Shown here one piece after another: positions 18,165 through 28,790 of a stretch of DNA of 64,000 nt. The position numbers and the translations under genes were made by a program. Under the pieces are notes generated by a model, which saw nothing but the letters and a program-made list of their open reading frames with translations, was not told the DNA's origin and made no database searches. How positions within the stretch are numbered: the stretch's first letter is position 1; each line of letters begins with the position of its first letter. Origin of the DNA: Flavobacteriales bacterium (GTDB taxonomy: Bacteria; Bacteroidota; Bacteroidia; Flavobacteriales_D; Crocinitomicaceae); NCBI GenBank assembly GCA_947462255.1, contig CANHOA010000005.1, forward strand, positions 1 through 64,000. Reading direction: 5' to 3'.

Positions 18165-18641
18165 ATGCGATTTAGGTGCCTGAGTAAGGAAGAATTGCAA
18201 GAACTCGATAACGAATTGATCCAGTTTTTAATTGTAAACCATGTTTATAAAGAAGATTGGGCGCTAATGAATCAAGAAAGTCCCAATAAAGCAAAAGAAT
18301 TAATCGAAATGTTTAGCGATGTCGTTTTGGAGAAAGTGTACAACAAGGTATTCTTTTTAGAACGCCAAGTACCTAAACAACTTTGCGTATGCTCACTTTC
18401 AGATTCAAGTGGCGAAATGATTACCATCGAAGCAATTGAAGAGGGAATTGATTTAACGAAAGAAGATGTCGTTGATGAATGCCTGCTTATCTCTCCATCA
18501 AAAATTTCTATTTATCACGGCAAAAAAGCGTTTAAGAACACAAAAGCAGATGAAGTATTCTTACTTTTGAACCACGGATTTTTAGTTTCAAGCGAAGAAC
18601 GATTTAAAAACGTATCACAGCATATTATTCAATCAACTTAA
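18165..18641 (+). CDS. DUF6495-like hypothetical protein
   Basis: Likely ATG at 18165 (MRFRCLSKEELQELDNELIQFLIVNHV) rather than 18138. Confidence 0.65.
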   Translation: MRFRCLSKEELQELDNELIQFLIVNHVYKEDWALMNQESPNKAKELIEMFSDVVLEKVYNKVFFLERQVPKQLCVCSLSDSSGEMITIEAIEEGIDLTKEDVVDECLLISPSKISIYHGKKAFKNTKADEVFLLLNHGFLVSSEERFKNVSQHIIQST

Positions 18642-18644
18642 AAA

Positions 18645-19499
18645 ATGAAAAAAATGAAAAAAGTACTCCTTAGCATCACACTTGGCTTCTACATTACCGG
18701 CCTACATGCCCAAATTTCTACCCCAAAAGCAAGTCCATTATGTAAAATAGAACAAAAAGTTGGGCTAGCCGATATCAGCATTTCCTTTTCACGACCTAGC
18801 GTTAAAGCAAGAAATGTATTTGGAGAAGTTGTTGAATTTGGGAAAATATGGCGCTTAGGGGCAAATGAAAACACGAAAATTACCTCCTCAGAAAAGTTAA
18901 TCTTTGGAACAGATACGCTAAAAGCGGGTACCTACGCTCTGTATGTAATTCCAGAAAAGAAAAGCTGGCAATTAATTTTCTACACGGAAACAAACAATTG
19001 GGGAGTGCCTGATAATTGGTCAGAAGATAAAATCGCCTATAAAACAACTTTGCCGGTTTATGGCCTTAAAGATCGAGTTGAAAACTTGTCTATTTTTATC
19101 GATAAGATTAACAACAATGGCGCTGAAATTCAAATTACATGGGATGAAACAAAAGTTGTACTTCCCTTTACCCTAAATACGAAAGCAGGTGTATTAGCGA
19201 GTATCCAAAAAACTATGAATGGCCCGCAAGCAAATGATTATCATCAAGCAGCCACCTATTATTTCACAGAAAAGATCGACATGAAGCAAGCCCTGATTTG
19301 GTCGACCCTAGCCGTTGAAATGCGCGGAGAAAAAGCTTATTGGATGACACGCCTTAAAGCGCAACTCCAAGCTGAAAATGGCGATTACAAAAGTGCTATT
19401 GAAACAGCAAAAAAGTCAATGGATGCAGCAGCGCTCGATGGTGACTCGAATTATGTAAATATGAACAAATCTTCGATAGAAGAGTGGTCTAAAAAGTAA
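18645..19499 (+). CDS. DUF2911 domain-containing protein
   Basis: Signal peptide; ISISFSRPSVKARNVFGEVVEFGKIWRLGANENTKI. Confidence 0.88.
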   Translation: MKKMKKVLLSITLGFYITGLHAQISTPKASPLCKIEQKVGLADISISFSRPSVKARNVFGEVVEFGKIWRLGANENTKITSSEKLIFGTDTLKAGTYALYVIPEKKSWQLIFYTETNNWGVPDNWSEDKIAYKTTLPVYGLKDRVENLSIFIDKINNNGAEIQITWDETKVVLPFTLNTKAGVLASIQKTMNGPQANDYHQAATYYFTEKIDMKQALIWSTLAVEMRGEKAYWMTRLKAQLQAENGDYKSAIETAKKSMDAAALDGDSNYVNMNKSSIEEWSKK

Positions 19500-19506
19500 T
19501 TGCAGC

Positions 19507-20406
19507 ATGTGGCAACGGTATAAGTATCATGTATTGATGCACCTCATCATCTTTTTATGGGGGTTTACCGGAATCTTAGGAAAATTAATCCATAAAGATG
19601 CACTCCACATTGTTTGGTATAGGGTTTTAATCGCATTTATTGCTTTAGCTATCTTCTTATTCTTTGCAGGGAAAAGTATTCGTTTGTCTGCAAAAGTGCT
19701 GCCTAAGGTTTTTGGCGTGGGAATTATTGTTGCCTTGCATTGGATTTCTTTTTATTACGCGATTCAACTCTCAACAGCATCATTGGCTATTTTGTGCTTG
19801 TCCACAACTACATTACATGTCGCATGGCTAGAGCCATTGGTCATGAAAAAAAAGATCTCACTCAGGCAAATCATAATGGGTCTTGTCGTTATTAGCGGAA
19901 TTTCATTTGTTTCAGTGGATTTTAATGGCCAAGAACTATTAGCCCTCTTTATCGGACTTTTATCGGCTTTGTGCGCGGCGGTCTTTTCAGTATTTAACGC
20001 GAAACTATCTGAACAAACTCCAGCCGAACAGCTAACATTATACGAAATGCTTGCCGCATTTACACTTGTTTCAATTGTCCTTCTGAGCTTAGGCAAACTG
20101 AATACTTCCGACCTTAGTTTAACACTCAATGACTTCTATTGGTTGCTATTTTTAGGAATTGTTTGCACGTCTTTCGCTTTTTTAGCGACGATCATCATTG
20201 TTCGTAAATTAGGTGCTTTTACCGTTTCATTAAACATCAATCTAGAGCCAATCTACACTATCTTGCTAGCAATCGTGCTATTAAATGAACACAAATCTCT
20301 TTCAATAAATTTCTACTGGGGTGCAGCTATCATAATACTAGTTTTGTTACTTAATGGCTTGTTTAAACATTTCGAATTAAGAAATATAAATCGTGAAATA
20401 GGATAA
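19507..20406 (+). CDS. EamA/DMT family transporter
   Basis: Multi-pass membrane protein with duplicated EamA pattern. Confidence 0.88.
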   Translation: MWQRYKYHVLMHLIIFLWGFTGILGKLIHKDALHIVWYRVLIAFIALAIFLFFAGKSIRLSAKVLPKVFGVGIIVALHWISFYYAIQLSTASLAILCLSTTTLHVAWLEPLVMKKKISLRQIIMGLVVISGISFVSVDFNGQELLALFIGLLSALCAAVFSVFNAKLSEQTPAEQLTLYEMLAAFTLVSIVLLSLGKLNTSDLSLTLNDFYWLLFLGIVCTSFAFLATIIIVRKLGAFTVSLNINLEPIYTILLAIVLLNEHKSLSINFYWGAAIIILVLLLNGLFKHFELRNINREIG

Positions 20407-20433
20407 TATTATGGTTTTATTTAAATTTGTTTT

Positions 20434-20853
20434 GTGCTAAAAACATTTATTCTCTTCTTTACTATAATATTACTTTTCGTCGGGAACATCGGCATCCGTG
20501 TGTTTAGTCATAGCTGTAGCAAAGAAGGGGTATTCACATCCTATATTTTTGAAAATCACGACGCCTGCCCTAGCGAAAAAAAAGAGATGCCTCCTTGCTG
20601 CCAAAAAGAAGACCCGAAAAACGATGGGTGTTGCTCCGATTATTCCGCTTTATATAAAATTGACATTGATTACGACAAAACCGATGATTTTAAAACGGGG
20701 TTTTTAGTAATTGCAGCCATTAATAATTCTTTTGTATTTGACAATACCAGAAGCCTATTCCATGAAGCAACTCCAATTGCTTGTTTTATTCCACCCCCTT
20801 GGAAACCCTCCGGAAAATTATTGCTGATTAAAAAACAAGTATTTCAGATTTAA
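20434..20853 (+). CDS. HYC_CC_PP family protein
   Basis: HSC...CC...CC...FIPPPWKP Cys/Pro motifs; next to TonB receptor and HMA protein. Confidence 0.75.
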   Translation: MLKTFILFFTIILLFVGNIGIRVFSHSCSKEGVFTSYIFENHDACPSEKKEMPPCCQKEDPKNDGCCSDYSALYKIDIDYDKTDDFKTGFLVIAAINNSFVFDNTRSLFHEATPIACFIPPPWKPSGKLLLIKKQVFQI

Positions 20854-20895
20854 AGATAAAGGCGAAATTATTTCTAACCTTAAAATTCTTTATTT

Positions 20896-23091
20896 ATGAA
20901 ACTTATCTTAACAATGTGTTGTTTCTTTTTACTTTCAACACTAAATGCTCAAATCAAGGGCCTCGTTCAAGGGCTAAATACGTCATCAAAGGAGATTCTT
21001 GTTGGTGCAAAAATTACATTACTCCGTGCCAATATGGGTACAAAAACCAATGAAGAAGGCCTGTTTGAACTTGTGCTTCCAAAATCATTGCCCGACACGC
21101 TTGTTTTTTTCTACCCAGGATATTATCCAGATTCTATTATTCTAGATAAAAAAGACCGCTTTATTGCACTAAATATTGTTTTAAAAGCCGAAGTCAACTT
21201 TGGGGAAATTACCGTTGAAGGCAAAAAATATACGCATGGAATTTCAAAAATGAAGACATTGCATGTAGAAGAGTTAACCTCAGGAGAATTACACAAAGCT
21301 GCATGCTGCAATTTGTCAGAATCTTTTGAAACAAATGCTTCGGTGGATGTAAATATTACCGATGCCGTATCTGGCGCAAAGAAAATTCAAATGATGGGAA
21401 TTAATGGCGTCTACACCCAAATCCAAATGGAAAACATTCCTTATTTACGTGGATTAGAAAGTTCTTATGGACTTAATACTATTCCTGGAACATGGGTCGA
21501 ATCTATTCAGATTACGAAAGGAACAGGTAATGTCGTAAATGGATATGAATCAATGGCAGGCCTTATTAATTTAGAATTGAAGAAGCCAAATGAAATGGAG
21601 CGTTTATTTGTGAATGTGTATCAAAATAGGCTTGGTCGTTCTGAGGTAAACTTAAACAGCGGGCAAATTTTATCAAAAAAATGGAGCGTTGGATCCTTTG
21701 CCCATGCCTCAGCGGTTTATGGGAATATTGATGAAAACAAGGACGGATTCCGCGATTTACCAATGGGAAACAACCTGTCTTTTTTGAATCGCTGGGAATA
21801 CCAAGGCGACAAGATGGAAGCGCAAATTGGAATAAACATTTACAGCGATAGAAAAATGGGCGGACAAACCTCGTTTCTTAGAGACAATCCAGTTGGGTAT
21901 GGGGTGCTTATCAACTCGCGACATGCTGATGTTTTTGCAAAAACAGGGTTCTTTATGAAAAAACCAATGCGCTCAATAGGCGTAATTTATAACCTGAAAT
22001 ACCAAGATATTGAAGGTGAATTTGGGAATCGCATTTTTTCAGGCTCCGAAAAACGGGGATACATTAACACGCTTTATGAAGACATTCTTGGGACGAGTGA
22101 CCACAAAATAAAACTGGGAACGAGCCTAGTGATGTTACAAATTTCGCAAGAAGCCGATTCAATCATCGACAAAAGAACCGAAATCGTTCCTGGAGCCTTC
22201 GCCGAATATACCTACTCCGACGCGCGACTTAGTTGCGTCCTTGGAACACGACTTGATTATCACAATTTGTATGGTTGGCAGTTTGTTCCCCGCGTTCATG
22301 CTAAGTATAGCATAACGCCAACAACCGATTTTAGAATTACTGCAGGAAAGGGATGGCGCGTCCCAAATTATATAATTGATAACGTTTCTTTATTGGCAAG
22401 TTCAAAACAATGGGTAGCACCTAGCGAAATAAAGCCTGAAATATCCTGGAACGTTGGAGGATCGATGGTGCAAGAATTCAAACTTTTTAAAAGAAAAGCC
22501 AGCATTACCATGGATGCCTATAGAACATTCTTTGTAAATCAATTAATCATTGACCGAGATGAAGACCCTTCTAAAGTGGTATTTAAAAACCTGGATTCGC
22601 CCTCTATTTCGAATAGCTTGCAAGCTGAAGTAGCGATTAATCCACTTAAAAATCTAGATATTCGAATGGCTGTAAAATACTTGGATGTAAAAACAATACT
22701 CGATGGAAGGTTTCAACAGCAGATTATGCTTCCTAAATATCGAGGATTTATCAATATCGCCTACAAAAGTAAAAACAAACGTTGGGAATATGATCTTACT
22801 TGCACCGCCTTTGGGAAATCTCGTCTTCCTGCAATTGATGTAAATCTACCAACTCGATTCAGTCCTTCTTACCCGATGATTAACACACAATTAACCCATG
22901 TATTTAAAAAATGGGACTTTTACCTTGGCGTTGAAAACTTAACTAATTTTACACAAAAGACACCGGTTGAGGACCCTACCAACCCATTTGGGAACAACTT
23001 TGATGCAACGTGTGTTTGGGGACCGATTATCGGAACAAATGTATATGCAGGTATTCGCTATTCAATATTACGTAAACAATTAAAAAAATAA
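20896..23091 (+). CDS. TonB-dependent receptor with carboxypeptidase-like regulatory domain (probable copper/heavy-metal receptor)
   Basis: N-terminal beta-sandwich domain, plug domain (CCNLSESFETNASVDV...), C-terminal barrel. Confidence 0.9.
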   Translation: MKLILTMCCFFLLSTLNAQIKGLVQGLNTSSKEILVGAKITLLRANMGTKTNEEGLFELVLPKSLPDTLVFFYPGYYPDSIILDKKDRFIALNIVLKAEVNFGEITVEGKKYTHGISKMKTLHVEELTSGELHKAACCNLSESFETNASVDVNITDAVSGAKKIQMMGINGVYTQIQMENIPYLRGLESSYGLNTIPGTWVESIQITKGTGNVVNGYESMAGLINLELKKPNEMERLFVNVYQNRLGRSEVNLNSGQILSKKWSVGSFAHASAVYGNIDENKDGFRDLPMGNNLSFLNRWEYQGDKMEAQIGINIYSDRKMGGQTSFLRDNPVGYGVLINSRHADVFAKTGFFMKKPMRSIGVIYNLKYQDIEGEFGNRIFSGSEKRGYINTLYEDILGTSDHKIKLGTSLVMLQISQEADSIIDKRTEIVPGAFAEYTYSDARLSCVLGTRLDYHNLYGWQFVPRVHAKYSITPTTDFRITAGKGWRVPNYIIDNVSLLASSKQWVAPSEIKPEISWNVGGSMVQEFKLFKRKASITMDAYRTFFVNQLIIDRDEDPSKVVFKNLDSPSISNSLQAEVAINPLKNLDIRMAVKYLDVKTILDGRFQQQIMLPKYRGFINIAYKSKNKRWEYDLTCTAFGKSRLPAIDVNLPTRFSPSYPMINTQLTHVFKKWDFYLGVENLTNFTQKTPVEDPTNPFGNNFDATCVWGPIIGTNVYAGIRYSILRKQLKK

Positions 23092-23096
23092 TAATT

Positions 23097-23429
23097 ATGA
23101 AAACTATCTTATTCATTTTGGCCGTATGCTTCAGCCAAGTATTATTTTCTCAGAATGTAAAAAAACAAACTATTGTCATTCAAACCTCAGCGCAATGTGA
23201 TGATTGCAAAGAACGAATTGAGGGTGCACTGAATTATACCAAAGGTGTGAAATTCGCAGACTTAGACCTCGAAACTAAAAAGGTAAGCGTGCAATATAAA
23301 ACCAAGAAAATAAACGCACAAGAGATTAAAGATATTATCGCTAAAATTGGATACGATGCCGATGAAACGAAAGCAAATGCAGACGCTGTTATAAAATTAC
23401 CCAAATGCTGCCAGCCAAATGGGCATTAG
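23097..23429 (+). CDS. Heavy-metal-associated (HMA) domain protein, exported
   Basis: Signal peptide; IQTSAQCDDCKERIEGAL...VKFADLDLETKKVSVQYKT. Confidence 0.85.
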   Translation: MKTILFILAVCFSQVLFSQNVKKQTIVIQTSAQCDDCKERIEGALNYTKGVKFADLDLETKKVSVQYKTKKINAQEIKDIIAKIGYDADETKANADAVIKLPKCCQPNGH

Positions 23430-23567
23430 AAAAACAACACATTGCTAGTAGAAAATTGTATATTAAACGATGTAATGAATAGTTAATAACAATTAACTGC
23501 TTTTTACTTTTATTTCTATTTGTTCGAATAACAATGGTTATCTTCGCATAAAATTTGTTCAGAAAAC

Positions 23568-25469
23568 ATGAGTGATGCGATCAAACATGAATGCGGAATT
23601 GCCCTTCTAAGGTTAAAAAAACCACTTGAATTTTACCTTGAAAAATATGGTACTGCGTTTTATGGCTTGAATAAAATGCAACTCCTGATGGAAAAGCAGC
23701 ATAATCGAGGTCAAGATGGTGCTGGATTAGCCAATATTAAGTTGGATATGCAACCAGGAGATCGATACATTTCAAGGGTAAGGTCGATTCAAAAAAATTC
23801 TATTCAAGATATTTTTGAGCAAATCAATGCGCGTTTTATTCAGATTCAACGTGAGGATCCTAAACTACTCAAAGACATTGATTTTCTAAAAAGAAATGCC
23901 GGATTTACTGGCGAATTATTTCTTGGACATCTACGCTATGGGACCTTCGGACGAAATTCCATAGAAAGCTGTCACCCCTTCTTGCGCCAAAATAACTGGA
24001 TTTCGAGAAATCTTGTCGTGGCTGGAAATTTTAATCTCACCAATGTAGATGAACTTTTTGAAGCGCTAGTGAAAATTGGACAACACCCAAAAGAAAAGTC
24101 TGATACAGTTACTGTTTTAGAGGAAATTGGACATTTCCTGGATCTTGAGCACGATGCCCTCATTCAAGAATACAAATCTAAAGGATACGAGAAAGCCGAT
24201 AGCTATAAATTGATTGCCGAACAGCTTAGCATTTCCTCTATTTTGCAGAAATCATCTCATAATTGGGATGGTGGATATGCCATGGCAGGTTTGCTAGGAC
24301 ATGGAGATGCGTTTGTATTAAGAGATCCCGCCGGTATCCGACCTACATTTTGGTTTGAGAATGATGAAGTGTGTGTTGTTGCTTCCGAAAGACCTGTAAT
24401 ACAAACCGCTTTTAATTTGCAATTGGAAGACATCCATGAATTGAAACCAGGACATGCCCTAATCATTAAAAAAAATGGAATAGTGAGCGAAGAATTAATT
24501 CATCAACCGCTTCCTATAAGGCAATGCTCTTTCGAAAGAATCTATTTCTCCAGAGGATCAGACGCCGATATTTATAAAGAACGACAAGCCCTTGGCAACT
24601 TGATTGTTAATCAAGTAATGAAGGCTATCAATAACGATCTTTGTGATTCTGTTTTCTCTTTTATTCCAAATACGGCAGAGGTATCATTTCTTGGAATGAT
24701 AAAAGGTATTGAGGATGAATTAAATGAGCGAAAAGTAAAAGAAATTACAGCACTAGGCGCAAATCCATCCGCGGAAGATATTACGAAAATAATACAGCAA
24801 CGGACAAGAATTGAAAAAATAGCGATTAAAGATGCAAAACTTCGAACCTTCATTACACAAGATAATTCACGTGACGACCTTGTAACACACGTGTACGATA
24901 TCACCTACGGAAGTGTGCGCAAGGGAGTTGATAATTTAGTCATCATCGACGATAGCATTGTTCGAGGAACTACCTTGAAACAAAGTATTTTACGAATGCT
25001 TGATCGCTTGAGTCCTAAAAAAATTATTGTTGTTTCCTCCGCTCCACAAATTAGGTATCCTGATTGCTACGGAATTGATATGGCTAAGTTAGGCGATTTC
25101 ATTGCCTTTGAAGCCGCTATTTCCTTGCTAAAAGATCGAAATATGCAGTCAACAATTGATTTTGTTTACCGAAAATGTAAAGAACAACTGCTGCTTCCTA
25201 AAGAACAGGTGAAAAATTACGTGAAAGAAATTTACGCACCTTTTACAGATGAAGAAATTTCAGCCAAAATTGCTGTATTATTAAAACCAAAAACAGTAAA
25301 TGCAGCAGTAGAAATTATTTATCAAAAAGTTGAAAACCTACACCTTGCCTGTCCGAATCATACGGGCGACTGGTATTTTACAGGAAACTATCCCACCCCC
25401 GGTGGAAATAAAGTAGTCAACCGAGCCTTTGTTAATTGGGTTGAAAAGAAAAACGAAAGAGCATATTAA
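23568..25469 (+). CDS. Amidophosphoribosyltransferase-family protein (PurF-like)
   Basis: Class II glutamine amidotransferase (HECGIALL, HNRGQDGAG, GHLRYGTFG) plus PRT domain LVIIDDSIVRGTT. Confidence 0.88.
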   Translation: MSDAIKHECGIALLRLKKPLEFYLEKYGTAFYGLNKMQLLMEKQHNRGQDGAGLANIKLDMQPGDRYISRVRSIQKNSIQDIFEQINARFIQIQREDPKLLKDIDFLKRNAGFTGELFLGHLRYGTFGRNSIESCHPFLRQNNWISRNLVVAGNFNLTNVDELFEALVKIGQHPKEKSDTVTVLEEIGHFLDLEHDALIQEYKSKGYEKADSYKLIAEQLSISSILQKSSHNWDGGYAMAGLLGHGDAFVLRDPAGIRPTFWFENDEVCVVASERPVIQTAFNLQLEDIHELKPGHALIIKKNGIVSEELIHQPLPIRQCSFERIYFSRGSDADIYKERQALGNLIVNQVMKAINNDLCDSVFSFIPNTAEVSFLGMIKGIEDELNERKVKEITALGANPSAEDITKIIQQRTRIEKIAIKDAKLRTFITQDNSRDDLVTHVYDITYGSVRKGVDNLVIIDDSIVRGTTLKQSILRMLDRLSPKKIIVVSSAPQIRYPDCYGIDMAKLGDFIAFEAAISLLKDRNMQSTIDFVYRKCKEQLLLPKEQVKNYVKEIYAPFTDEEISAKIAVLLKPKTVNAAVEIIYQKVENLHLACPNHTGDWYFTGNYPTPGGNKVVNRAFVNWVEKKNERAY

Positions 25470-26707
25470 AAGTTGAAAATTGAATGCGTGCTAATCGAAT
25501 GAGTAGCGCCAGCATTTTGTTCAATATACAAACTAGCGGATAAGCTTAAATCAGCGGTATTTTTTTGAATCGTATTAAGCACCTCTAAAAATTCGCTTGT
25601 ACTAGCTACTTTGAATGCAAAGCCGTCCAAAAGTGGCTGTTCGGTTTCTGGAAACTTACTAACCTTAGGTCCAAAAATAACCGGTAGACCAAAAACCAAG
25701 GGCTCAAGAATGTTATGCAATTTACCGGAAAATCCGCCGCCGATAACTGCAATATCGCCAAACCGATAAGCCAATGATAAATGACCAATCGTGTCTAAAA
25801 TTAAGACCTGTTGTTGCTTGTAATTGCTAAATGCTGTAAAGCGAATGGCTTTATCACCCATGCTAGCCATGAGTCGCGCACTATTTTCTTCTTTAACATC
25901 GTGTGGTGCAACTATGATTTTTCGTGTGCAGCCACTTTCCAATAAAGCAAGTAACAAGCCCTCTTCTTCTCGCCAGCTACTTCCAAAAATGATAGCTTTT
26001 TCACCTTCCAAAAAAGTACTAAAAATCTCATTCTCAAGAGATGAATGGTTTGATTTTTCAATTGTTGCAGCGCGATTTGCCAAAACACGATCAAATCGTG
26101 TATCGCCAACACAAGCTATCTGCTCTATTTGGATAGACTGCAGCAAGACAAATGTTGACTTATTTTGAACGAAGAAAAAATCAAACGATTGAAGTATTTT
26201 TCGGAAGAATCCCCCATAAAACTTAAAATAAACTTGATCTTTTCGAAGTAAAGTAGCTACTGAAAGTAATACAACCCCTTGTTTCTTGGCGGCAAAAACA
26301 ACATTAGCCCAAAACTCATACTTAATAAAGATAGCGTAAGTAGGTTGAAGTTTTTGAATGAAAAGTGCAGCATTTTTGGGTGTGTCGAGCGGTAAATACA
26401 CTGCGTAATCAACACAGTTTTTCCTCTTTTGATAATGGTCCATGCCAGAAGGCGAAAAGAAAGAGACAACGATCAAACAAGACGGATCACGCTCTTTTAA
26501 AGCAAACATAAGGTCTAATCCTTGGTCAAATTCGCCCAATGATGCACAATGAAACCAACAAATTTTATCACTTTTAGGGATGCTATCTAATGTTTCCTTC
26601 CAATTTTTTCGTCCTTCTACCCATCGTTTTGCTTTTCGCGAAAATAAAGACGCTACACGAATAACAAATCCGAGCATTAAAATGGAAATATTATACAAAA
26701 AGCCCAT
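25466..26707 (-). CDS. waaA: 3-deoxy-D-manno-octulosonic acid (Kdo) transferase
   Basis: WFHCASLGEFDQ, YAIFIKYEFWANVVFAAKKQGV, GGGFSGKLHNILEPLVFGLPVIFGP. Confidence 0.93.
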   Translation of the reverse strand: MGFLYNISILMLGFVIRVASLFSRKAKRWVEGRKNWKETLDSIPKSDKICWFHCASLGEFDQGLDLMFALKERDPSCLIVVSFFSPSGMDHYQKRKNCVDYAVYLPLDTPKNAALFIQKLQPTYAIFIKYEFWANVVFAAKKQGVVLLSVATLLRKDQVYFKFYGGFFRKILQSFDFFFVQNKSTFVLLQSIQIEQIACVGDTRFDRVLANRAATIEKSNHSSLENEIFSTFLEGEKAIIFGSSWREEEGLLLALLESGCTRKIIVAPHDVKEENSARLMASMGDKAIRFTAFSNYKQQQVLILDTIGHLSLAYRFGDIAVIGGGFSGKLHNILEPLVFGLPVIFGPKVSKFPETEQPLLDGFAFKVASTSEFLEVLNTIQKNTADLSLSASLYIEQNAGATHSISTHSIFNF

Positions 26708-26708
26708 A

Positions 26709-27488
26709 TTAATTGTAATAATAAGCTTTCGGTTGACGCTTGTAAATCGGAATAAACCAACCTACACGAAAACCAAATTGAAGGTCTAAACGCAAATCAG
26801 TGGAAACAGGAGTTGTGGGTTGATCAAAGAAAATTGTTCTTCGATTTTTTGTGAAGCCCTGCTGTGCATAGAGCCCAGCATAAAAATTATAGAATCCACC
26901 GTCAGCCAAAAAAGAATACCCAACAAATTGATGCGTATTAATACCCGTTGTCATACGGTCATATCCCTTTTTATAGGTGAGTTCCAATTGTGGAATAACC
27001 TGATCTTGGGTTTCAACGCGCATGTGATGCAACAAAAAGCCCATGCCACCATGTACAAAAATACCTGAGTTTTTATTTGAGCCCCAAACAGGAAATAAGC
27101 GTCCGATTGATGCATTTGCATTAAAACCTCGAGGCATGACCAAGACCCTTGCAATTTCGCCATTAATATCCGTGATATTTCCTTGAGCATCAACTAAATG
27201 ATCAAATAAGCCCGTTAAATTTACTTTTTGACCAAAAATAAAATTTGCATCTAAACCAACGTAAAACTGCTTAGCTGTTTTATAACCCGCCATAAAACCA
27301 AGGTGATTCAAGTAGCCATAACGATCGTCCAAATCACCTGACGGGAAATTTCCCCCATAATGTACTCCTACCCAAGGCGTAGCGATTGCCGAATCTTTCA
27401 CTGTTCGCTGAGCAACAAACACTTGAATGGATTGTAGCATGAAGCCTGCAATAATAGATACCCTCAAAAAAATAGAAGTCTTTTTCAT
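26709..27488 (-). CDS. Outer-membrane beta-barrel-like protein, hypothetical
   Basis: Signal peptide, Gly/aromatic alternating pattern; adjacent to waaA. Confidence 0.7.
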   Translation of the reverse strand: MKKTSIFLRVSIIAGFMLQSIQVFVAQRTVKDSAIATPWVGVHYGGNFPSGDLDDRYGYLNHLGFMAGYKTAKQFYVGLDANFIFGQKVNLTGLFDHLVDAQGNITDINGEIARVLVMPRGFNANASIGRLFPVWGSNKNSGIFVHGGMGFLLHHMRVETQDQVIPQLELTYKKGYDRMTTGINTHQFVGYSFLADGGFYNFYAGLYAQQGFTKNRRTIFFDQPTTPVSTDLRLDLQFGFRVGWFIPIYKRQPKAYYYN

Positions 27489-27656
27489 GATCTACAGTTT
27501 TTAAAAATAAAAACTTTCAATAAAATTAGCACATAATTCTGTACTAATTAGTTTGTGCCTTTTTATATCCTTATAATCCATGTAAATTATTGTTTGAACA
27601 CTTATTATCTTGCCTAAAACCCTTACTTTTGACGTAAATTTATTTCAATTATTTGT

Positions 27657-28790
27657 ATGAGAAAAATTCAAATGGTCGATTTGATCAGCCAATATGAAAA
27701 AATTAAGCCTGCTATTGATGAAGCGATTTTTTCGGTCATACAAAATGCCCAATTTATTAATGGACCAGAAGTTACTGGTTTTCAAAGTGAATTTGAAAGC
27801 TATCTAGGAATTAAGCACGTAATTCCTTGTGCTAATGGCACAGATGCTTTACAAATCGCTATGATGAGTTTGGGATTGAAACCTGGAGATGAAATTATCA
27901 CGCCTTCCTTTACCTATATTGCCACCACAGAAGTGATGGCACTGCTTGGACTAACACCGATTTTTGTTGATGTAGATCCACATACATTTTGTTTAGACCC
28001 GAGCAAAATTGAAGCAGCAATCACCAAAAATACCAAGGCAATTGTTCCCGTTCATCTCTATGGACAAGCTGCCGATATGAATAAAATAATGGCTATCGCA
28101 GAAAAGCACAAACTCTTTGTAATAGAGGATAATGCTCAAGCTATTGGCTCTGATTACCACCTAGATAATGGATCAGTCGTAAAAACAGGAACCATTGGTC
28201 ATATTGGTTGCACGTCATTTTTTCCTAGCAAAAACTTAGGCTGCTACGGCGATGGTGGCGCAATGTGTACAAATGATGATGCACTGGCTGAAAAAATTCG
28301 CATGATTGCAAATCATGGACAAAGTAAAAGGTATTACCACGATATGGTTGGCTGCAATTCACGATTAGATAGCATTCAAGCAGCTGTATTGCGTATAAAA
28401 CTTCGTCAATTAGATAATTATATTGATGCTCGAAGAAACGTTGCCGATTACTATGATGGGATACTAGGAAGTATTAAAGGCGTGAGTATTCCCTTTCGTG
28501 CGCATGACTCCAAGCATGTTTTTCATCAATACACTATTAAATTGGAAGGGATTGATCGCAATGGATTAAATGAGTATTTAGCAAGCAAAGAAATTCCTTC
28601 CATGATCTATTATCCGGTTCCGGCTCATCGTCAAAAAATGTTTGCTCATTTTGGAAGTGATGCAACCAACTTACCGGTAACGGACGAACTTACATCCATT
28701 GTTATTTCACTTCCCATTCATACTGAAATGCAAGATGAACAACTTGAATTAATCACATCAGAAATCATTGAATTCATTCAAAAAAAATGA
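27657..28790 (+). CDS. DegT/DnrJ/EryC1/StrS aminotransferase (WbpE-like)
   Basis: FINGPEVTGFQSEF, SFFPSKNLGCYGDGGAM. Confidence 0.92.
   Translation: MRKIQMVDLISQYEKIKPAIDEAIFSVIQNAQFINGPEVTGFQSEFESYLGIKHVIPCANGTDALQIAMMSLGLKPGDEIITPSFTYIATTEVMALLGLTPIFVDVDPHTFCLDPSKIEAAITKNTKAIVPVHLYGQAADMNKIMAIAEKHKLFVIEDNAQAIGSDYHLDNGSVVKTGTIGHIGCTSFFPSKNLGCYGDGGAMCTNDDALAEKIRMIANHGQSKRYYHDMVGCNSRLDSIQAAVLRIKLRQLDNYIDARRNVADYYDGILGSIKGVSIPFRAHDSKHVFHQYTIKLEGIDRNGLNEYLASKEIPSMIYYPVPAHRQKMFAHFGSDATNLPVTDELTSIVISLPIHTEMQDEQLELITSEIIEFIQKK

Noticed and set aside
23568-25469. PurF-like protein with Cys not at position 2 as a sign of inactivity
   Set aside because: An N-terminal propeptide before the catalytic Cys (MSDAIKHE|CGIALL) is normal for this family.
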